Shown: positions 4,818 through 8,401 of the stretch, one piece after another | Layout of the letters: the number at the start of each line of letters is the position of its first letter | Numbering within the stretch: the stretch's first letter is position 1 | Source: CAZXMB01 sp964641715 | Lineage (GTDB): Bacteria; Desulfobacterota; BSN033; UBA1163 | Assembly: GCA_964641715.1 (NCBI GenBank) | Contig: CAZXMB010000129.1 | Location: 1-8,401, forward strand | DNA: 8,401 bases | Direction: 5' to 3' | The notes under the pieces: model-generated | What the model saw: the letters and a program-made list of their open reading frames with translations, nothing else | Database searches by the model: none | Told to the model about the DNA's origin: nothing | Made by a program: the position numbers and the translations under genes

Positions 4818-6605
4818 CTATTTCATCTCAGAACTGTATCCGCTTCTCTCCTCAACCACGCCTTCCGGTGAGACATAGACGACCCCCCTTTCCCTGCTCC
4901 TGCGGATCAATTGAGAGAGGAAACCCTGCTCATCTTCGACGATTGGACGAAGACGTTGATATTCACTAAAAAATCTCAATCGGTCTGTCCGGGTAATAAA
5001 TTGAGGGATAGAGGTATTGAGCTGGAGTAAATTCTTAAATACCCTCTTCTCGTCCACTCTTTTGTCGAGCAGGAGATCCTCCAAATCGAGGAGCCGGAAA
5101 TCCCAGGTTGGACCCTCTTTTAAGACGAGAATATTGCAGGCCTTCATATCTTGATGATAAAGGTCTTTCTGATGGAGATGAAATAGCCAATTCGCACAGG
5201 CCTTGATAAAGAGTCTCTTTTCTTTCAGGGTATCAAAACCCCTGGAGAGGTACCGGTCTAATTCCTCGGCCCTTTGAGGAGCCTCCATCACAAAAAAACT
5301 CTCCGTCAATCCCAGCCAATCCCTCCTCTCCACCAGGGCAAAAGGCTTCAAAGAGGCAATCCCTCTCACGATCAAGCCATTCCCGGCAACCCATGCCTTT
5401 AACCCTTTTGAACGACGAAAGCGTTTCCTGAAGCGTTGCCAAGAGCTTGGGTAGCAAAATTGTTTCACACATACCTTCTTTTCTCCGCCACCTGTACGTG
5501 ACGCTAAAAGTCCTTTGCCGTTTGTCATCCCGGGCTTGACTAGGCCTGCCCCGTCCTTGATACGGGGGAATCCAGTTTCTTCCTGGATTCCTGCTTCCGC
5601 AGCAATGACGCCTTGTGCTGGGATTAATGCCCCTGTGTAGAATACGGAAACGGCTACTTCCGACGAATATTTTGCCAAGGAGGAGGGTTCTTCTTTAACA
5701 AGGCTCAAATGGGTTTCAACAACCCTTTTGATTTGATCGAGAGAATACTCTCTCCGGTGACAATACCGAATCCCTTTCTCCCTTTTGGCTGAAAACTCTG
5801 TGCTCTCCTTCAGACAGCGATTCGTTCTGCTCCTCCATTGTCTTCTCTGGAGGCGAATCATCCGGGAGTGGATTTTTTCGAGATACCTCTCCTGCTCTTG
5901 AATATGGGTGGAGTCTCCGTCAAAATAGGCTTTAAGAAATTTAACCTGATCTCCTTTTTCCCATATTGATCTCAATGAATGAAAGAGATGGGCCAGTGAC
6001 CACAATTTTTGTTTGAGACTGAGCGATTTCAGGATCCGGGCACGATGGAGATCCGTGAGAAAAAAGGATTCACCATCCCAGAGAAAGTTTCCTGCATGGA
6101 AGTCCTTATGATCAAGACCTGACTGATGCACCCTGATGACCGTCTTTGCCAGGCTGGAAAGAACCTTTTCGTCCCTTAAGAGATCCAATCGTTCTGTCAG
6201 CGAAACTCCCGATTCGATGGCTTTCGACAGGTAGTAACTCTCTCTGACCATGCCCCGGCGAACTCGTTCAAGCCAGCCTAATGGGTCCGGAACAGGAAGG
6301 TTTCTCTTTTGCATTTGGTAAGCAATAAACCACTCCTTTCTCCCTTTTGATGGGAAGAGAAGATACCTCAGGGATTCAGTCCATCCCTTTGTCTTATCCC
6401 TCTTCAAAAATATTTTCTTTCCGTTTGAAAGGGTAATAATAGCAGCCCATCGCCATTTCGATTCTCCGATGAGTCTTCCTCCTGATCTTAGAATAAAAGG
6501 GAACGGATTTTCAAAAAAAGGGGGAGGAAGGAAAGGAATGATGTCCTCCCTCAGCCAACCCTTCATCTCACTCGCAGAAACCTTTTTAAAAGATGGGATC
6601 TTCAT
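4818..6605 (-). CDS. Tandem lipopolysaccharide kinase-like protein (two WaaP/Kdo-kinase-type domains) carrying an in-frame repeat insertion
   Basis: The 595-residue protein has two eukaryotic-like kinase folds. Domain 1 (about 35-260) shows the ATP lysine in KKIFLKR (K68), a catalytic loop HKDFHAGNFL (166-175, with D168 and N173) and the metal aspartate in FLTDLHRAR (D185). Domain 2 (about 313-570) shows KKVCVKQF (K381), HQDMKACNIL (484-493, with D486 and N491) and LLDLEDLLLD (D507). Both sets of key residues are intact. The family phosphorylates heptose or Kdo of the LPS inner core on the cytoplasmic face; which sugars are used here is unknown. Single-domain WaaP-type enzymes are about 250-270 residues, so this is a duplication or fusion. 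Residues 326-372 come from a palindromic repeat. The ATG at 6605 lacks a strong ribosome site; it lies 22 nt after the preceding stop. A single undisrupted frame argues against a pseudogene. Confidence 0.85.
   Translation of the reverse strand: MKIPSFKKVSASEMKGWLREDIIPFLPPPFFENPFPFILRSGGRLIGESKWRWAAIITLSNGKKIFLKRDKTKGWTESLRYLLFPSKGRKEWFIAYQMQKRNLPVPDPLGWLERVRRGMVRESYYLSKAIESGVSLTERLDLLRDEKVLSSLAKTVIRVHQSGLDHKDFHAGNFLWDGESFFLTDLHRARILKSLSLKQKLWSLAHLFHSLRSIWEKGDQVKFLKAYFDGDSTHIQEQERYLEKIHSRMIRLQRRQWRSRTNRCLKESTEFSAKREKGIRYCHRREYSLDQIKRVVETHLSLVKEEPSSLAKYSSEVAVSVFYTGALIPAQGVIAAEAGIQEETGFPRIKDGAGLVKPGMTNGKGLLASRTGGGEKKVCVKQFCYPSSWQRFRKRFRRSKGLKAWVAGNGLIVRGIASLKPFALVERRDWLGLTESFFVMEAPQRAEELDRYLSRGFDTLKEKRLFIKACANWLFHLHQKDLYHQDMKACNILVLKEGPTWDFRLLDLEDLLLDKRVDEKRVFKNLLQLNTSIPQFITRTDRLRFFSEYQRLRPIVEDEQGFLSQLIRRSRERGVVYVSPEGVVEERSGYSSEMK
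5490..5630 (-). repeat. Palindromic repeat element inserted in frame in the second kinase domain
   Basis: A segment of about 141 bp encoding residues 326-372 looks foreign to the kinase. Its core, 5524-5609, begins GTCAT and ends ATGAC. A perfect 9-bp inverted repeat, GGAATCCAG (5567-5575) and CTGGATTCC (5583-5591), surrounds a 7-nt loop. This is the style of the dispersed GTCATTCCCGC...GGAATCCAG palindromes common in many proteobacterial genomes, here diverged. The encoded peptide includes AEAGIQEETGFPRIKD and GLVKPGMTN, the type of sequence such elements give when translated. Cutting out 326-372 would join SEVAVSVFYTG to GGEKKVCVKQF, a natural beta2-beta3 hairpin of a kinase N-lobe leading to the ATP lysine. 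CCTGT occurs at both boundaries (5491-5495, 5632-5636), a possible trace of target duplication. The exact ends are inferred. Confidence 0.75.
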
Positions 6606-6627
6606 AAGCTTTAAGTTTCACGATGGA

Positions 6628-7233
6628 CTATGGCATTGCGTTACGATTGGAGAAAAACCGCCTCATTTTTCTCTTCAATTTCTCGGAAAATCTATCATCG
6701 CTTTTGACTATCCTTAAAGGAGGAAGTTTGCCACAATCCTCTTGCGAAGAAGCCTTTCGGGCGGTAACCCATATTCCCTTTGGTCTCTTCAGATCACCTT
6801 CCAGAGCACAATCTAAAATCTTGAATCGCTTGAGAATAAGCTCTATCCCTTCCGGAGTAAATCGCCAGTAATCCTTCGGACACCGGTGAATTTTAAAATG
6901 CATGACAGTCGTCAGGATGAGAAGTCCATCGGGACGGAGGATGCGATGAATTTCATCGATCGCCTTTTGCGGATAGGGGAGGTGTTCGAGGGATTCGAGG
7001 TTAAGGACCAGTCCGATACTTCCATCGGAAATGGGTTTCATATCCGAAATGTCACAGATGATATCGATGCAGGGCGGATCGAAATCCTGCATGTCCTGTT
7101 TAATATACCGTTTCCCCGGAAAGAGGGGCTGGTAGTAATTGGGTTCCCACCCGGCACAGGTATCGAGGATAGGTTCCTCGTAAGGGAATCGTCCAATGGC
7201 CCATTGGACATAGTTAATCACCGCTTTTCTCAT
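6628..7233 (-). CDS. Small class I SAM-dependent methyltransferase with unusual motif I
   Basis: This 201-residue protein fits the Methyltransf_11 group: a strand-loop at PILDTCAGWEPNYY (21-34), ICDISDMKPISDGSIGLVL (59-77), SLEHLPYPQKAIDEIHRILRP (81-101) followed by DGLLILTTV (102-110), and CPKDYWRFTPEGI (118-130), a segment I associate with sugar- or lipid-locus methyltransferases. The SAM-binding loop reads DTCAGWE instead of DxGxGxG, so cofactor binding is likely but less certain. The C-terminal tail is basic (KRKMRR near 187-192), which could favour membrane surface contact. ATG at 7233 follows the acyltransferase TAA by 3 nt, with AAAGG 7 nt upstream. The substrate is not identifiable; position between an acyltransferase and an LPS kinase suggests glycolipid modification. 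Confidence 0.82.
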   Translation of the reverse strand: MRKAVINYVQWAIGRFPYEEPILDTCAGWEPNYYQPLFPGKRYIKQDMQDFDPPCIDIICDISDMKPISDGSIGLVLNLESLEHLPYPQKAIDEIHRILRPDGLLILTTVMHFKIHRCPKDYWRFTPEGIELILKRFKILDCALEGDLKRPKGIWVTARKASSQEDCGKLPPLRIVKSDDRFSEKLKRKMRRFFSNRNAMP

Positions 7234-7236
7234 CTT

Positions 7237-8112
7237 TTAACCTTTCCAGGGCCTCCTTTCGTTAGTATGGGAATGGAAATATTCTGATATCACGGTGGGT
7301 CCATAAACTCCCATGTACTGTTCTGGGAAATCAAGGATATAGGTTTCTAATAATTGGGCAAATTCTGAAATGATTCGCCTATATTCACCTTCCCCCTTTT
7401 CCCATTGATGATCGATAGGTTCCTTCAGGATGATGGTTATTCTTCCCTGATGATAGAGGTGGATACAAGGGATGATTGCAGCGCCGGCTCGATGAGCGAG
7501 ATGAATCATTCCGGTAGAAAAATCCATCTCTCTTCCTAGAAAGGAGACTCTCTCTTTTCTCTTTCCCTCTCTTGTATCTCCATAGTAGTGAACAATCTTA
7601 CCGGATCGCAGGCTTCCCAGGATCCTTTCTTTATAGTCTGACGAAAGCTCAGAGTCGTAAACAAAAATGGTATCTTCTATTGTCTCCCAATATCTATGCT
7701 TTCGAGGTTTCAACTTTCGGGGAGCTCCCCCCTTGATGAGGATCAGATCGTATCCCATCGCCCTAAACGAACAGAATGCAAGATGAGGATTTCCAAGATG
7801 ACCTGCCATCAGGACAACGCCTCTTCCCTTTTTTAATACCTGATCCAGATGGTGAAGACCCTCAAATTTGAAAAAATGATCAATCACTCGATGATCCAGG
7901 AGAGGGATCAGGTAATGCATCACCTTTCTCGACCCTCTCAATTCAAAAATATGCCTTACGATTTCCCTTCTATTTCCAGAGGTTAACCGTTCCTTTAAAA
8001 AAAATGAGAATTTGTCCTCGATCTCTTTCCTTCTTCGTCCTTTTCGGTAGTAGCAGAAAAAGGCATAAATCCTTGGGTAAAGAAAGGCTAATTTAAATAA
8101 AAGCCATTTCAA
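7237..8112 (-). CDS. LpxL/HtrB-like lysophospholipid/lipid A acyltransferase family protein with HX4H motif
   Basis: This 291-residue protein has the length and layout of the late lipid A acyltransferases. It has an N-terminal hydrophobic/basic segment, LKKGRGVVLMAGHLGNPHLA (93-112), YYGDTREGKRKERVSFLG (176-193) and FSTGMIHLAHRAGAAIIPCI (198-217), the region that in LpxL-type enzymes reads as the substrate-positioning part. Members transfer a fatty acyl chain to lipid A or to glycolipids on the inner face of the inner membrane. The normal HX4(D/E) catalytic motif is here H105-LGNP-H110: the acidic residue is replaced by histidine, so activity or substrate may differ. The start is TTG at 8112-8110. 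The upstream in-frame codon is the stop of the GT4 gene, only five codons away, and AAGGA (8121-8125) is 8 nt before the TTG, so no ATG start is possible without losing the N-terminus. Confidence 0.82.
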   Translation of the reverse strand: MKWLLFKLAFLYPRIYAFFCYYRKGRRRKEIEDKFSFFLKERLTSGNRREIVRHIFELRGSRKVMHYLIPLLDHRVIDHFFKFEGLHHLDQVLKKGRGVVLMAGHLGNPHLAFCSFRAMGYDLILIKGGAPRKLKPRKHRYWETIEDTIFVYDSELSSDYKERILGSLRSGKIVHYYGDTREGKRKERVSFLGREMDFSTGMIHLAHRAGAAIIPCIHLYHQGRITIILKEPIDHQWEKGEGEYRRIISEFAQLLETYILDFPEQYMGVYGPTVISEYFHSHTNERRPWKG

Positions 8113-8120
8113 TGGAATTG

Positions 8121-8127
8121 TCCTTCA
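8121..8127 (-). promoter_or_regulatory. TGAAGGA: stop codon of the GT4 gene overlapping the Shine-Dalgarno of the acyltransferase
   Basis: The minus strand reads TGAAGGA-CAATTCCA-TTG. TGA (8127-8125) ends the glycosyltransferase, and AAGGA (8125-8121) shares its last base and lies 8 nt before the TTG start at 8112. The two genes are in the same reading frame, separated by one stop and four sense codons. This arrangement implies coupled translation and also means that stop-codon readthrough would give a fusion. Confidence 0.65.
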
Positions 8128-8401
8128 CGAATGACAAACTTTCTTAAGAACGCTTAGAATTCGGGGACCATTCACCTCAAGGGAATAGGATTGCTCCACG
8201 GTCATTCTCCCCCTAAGACCCATCTCTCTCCTTAAGGCCTCTCCTTCGATGAGTTTCAGGAGCCGATCCTCCCATTGAGTTTCATTTTCTGCCCAAAATC
8301 CATTAACCCCATTTTCGACAATATCCCTATTGACCCCAACAGGAGCACAGACCACGGGAAGGCCTACGCTCTGATATTGTAAAATCTTAAGCCCGCACTT
8401 T
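8125..8401 (-). CDS. GT4-family glycosyltransferase, C-terminal fragment (5' end beyond window)
   Basis: The last 92 codons of a GT-B fold glycosyltransferase are present, entering from the window edge. The segment CGLKILQYQSVGLPVVCAP (residues 2-20 of the fragment), followed by VGVNRDIVENGVNGFWA, is the donor-nucleotide-binding region of GT4 enzymes, where the glutamate-type E...G..G pattern normally contacts the sugar and nucleotide. The rest (ENETQWEDRLLKLIEGEALRR and on to VLKKVCHS) matches the typical C-terminal helices that cross back over the N-terminal domain. Here the usual ExxA segment of the family appears as QYQSVG, so the canonical glutamate is a glutamine. The donor and acceptor sugars cannot be inferred from this part; an LPS core or O-chain role fits the neighbours. 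Confidence 0.85.
   Translation of the reverse strand, partial: KCGLKILQYQSVGLPVVCAPVGVNRDIVENGVNGFWAENETQWEDRLLKLIEGEALRREMGLRGRMTVEQSYSLEVNGPRILSVLKKVCHS

Noticed and set aside
5567..5591. Hairpin as an intrinsic terminator
   Set aside because: The stem-loop lies within an open kinase frame and has no following T-run on the transcribed strand; a palindromic repeat element explains it better.
4818..6605. Kinase gene as a pseudogene or false fusion of two genes
   Set aside because: One continuous frame with no stop, and both catalytic sets are intact; the odd segment is a length-compatible insertion.
6886..7287. Plus-strand open frame of 133 codons
   Set aside because: It lies opposite the small methyltransferase and part of the acyltransferase, both of which show clear family motifs; its translation looks like an antisense shadow.

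Overview
The window is part of a Gram-negative surface-polysaccharide (lipopolysaccharide or O-antigen) biosynthesis locus. All nine recognisable genes lie on the minus strand, so transcription runs from position 8401 towards position 1. Lipopolysaccharide kinase-like and lipid A acyltransferase-like proteins point to an outer membrane. I cannot name the organism. The moderate GC content, the heptanucleotide repeat tracts and the in-frame palindromic repeat recall uncultured Desulfobacterota- or Nitrospirota-type genomes, but that is only an impression from memory.

Layout in transcription order. (1) 8401-2884 is a tightly packed six-gene block: the C-terminal end of a GT4 glycosyltransferase; an LpxL/HtrB-like acyltransferase with an altered HX4(D/E) motif; a small class I methyltransferase; a 595-residue protein with two kinase-like domains; a methyltransferase with an N-terminal zinc ribbon; and a GT2 glycosyltransferase. 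Junctions range from a 4-nt ATGA overlap to 22 nt, so this is almost certainly one operon. (2) 2883-2755 is an AT-rich gap built largely of degenerate 7-bp repeats. (3) 2754-1 holds three enzymes of the UDP-2,3-diacetamido-2,3-dideoxy-uronic acid pathway: WbpB-like dehydrogenase, WbpD-like N-acetyltransferase and WbpI-like 2-epimerase (the last cut by the window edge). Together with WbpA and WbpE, which are not in the window, they would make UDP-ManNAc(3NAc)A. A 193-bp gap separates wbpD from wbpI.

How the genes could work together: the WbpB/D/I group supplies an unusual di-N-acetylated uronic acid donor; the GT4 and GT2 enzymes would build a core or O-chain; the dual kinase would phosphorylate sugars; the two methyltransferases and the acyltransferase would decorate or cap the glycan or lipid part.

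The most notable signals are repeats interacting with genes. A palindromic repeat of about 140 bp sits in frame inside the second kinase domain, as Rickettsia palindromic elements do. Eight consecutive heptads lie inside the epimerase gene, where a change of one unit would shift the frame. Matching heptad-periodic DNA fills the gap upstream of wbpB and reaches the stop codon of the GT2 gene. I found no tRNA, rRNA, CRISPR array, transposase or convincing intrinsic terminator. Much of the content is otherwise an ordinary glycan locus, and I do not see a clearly new multi-gene system.
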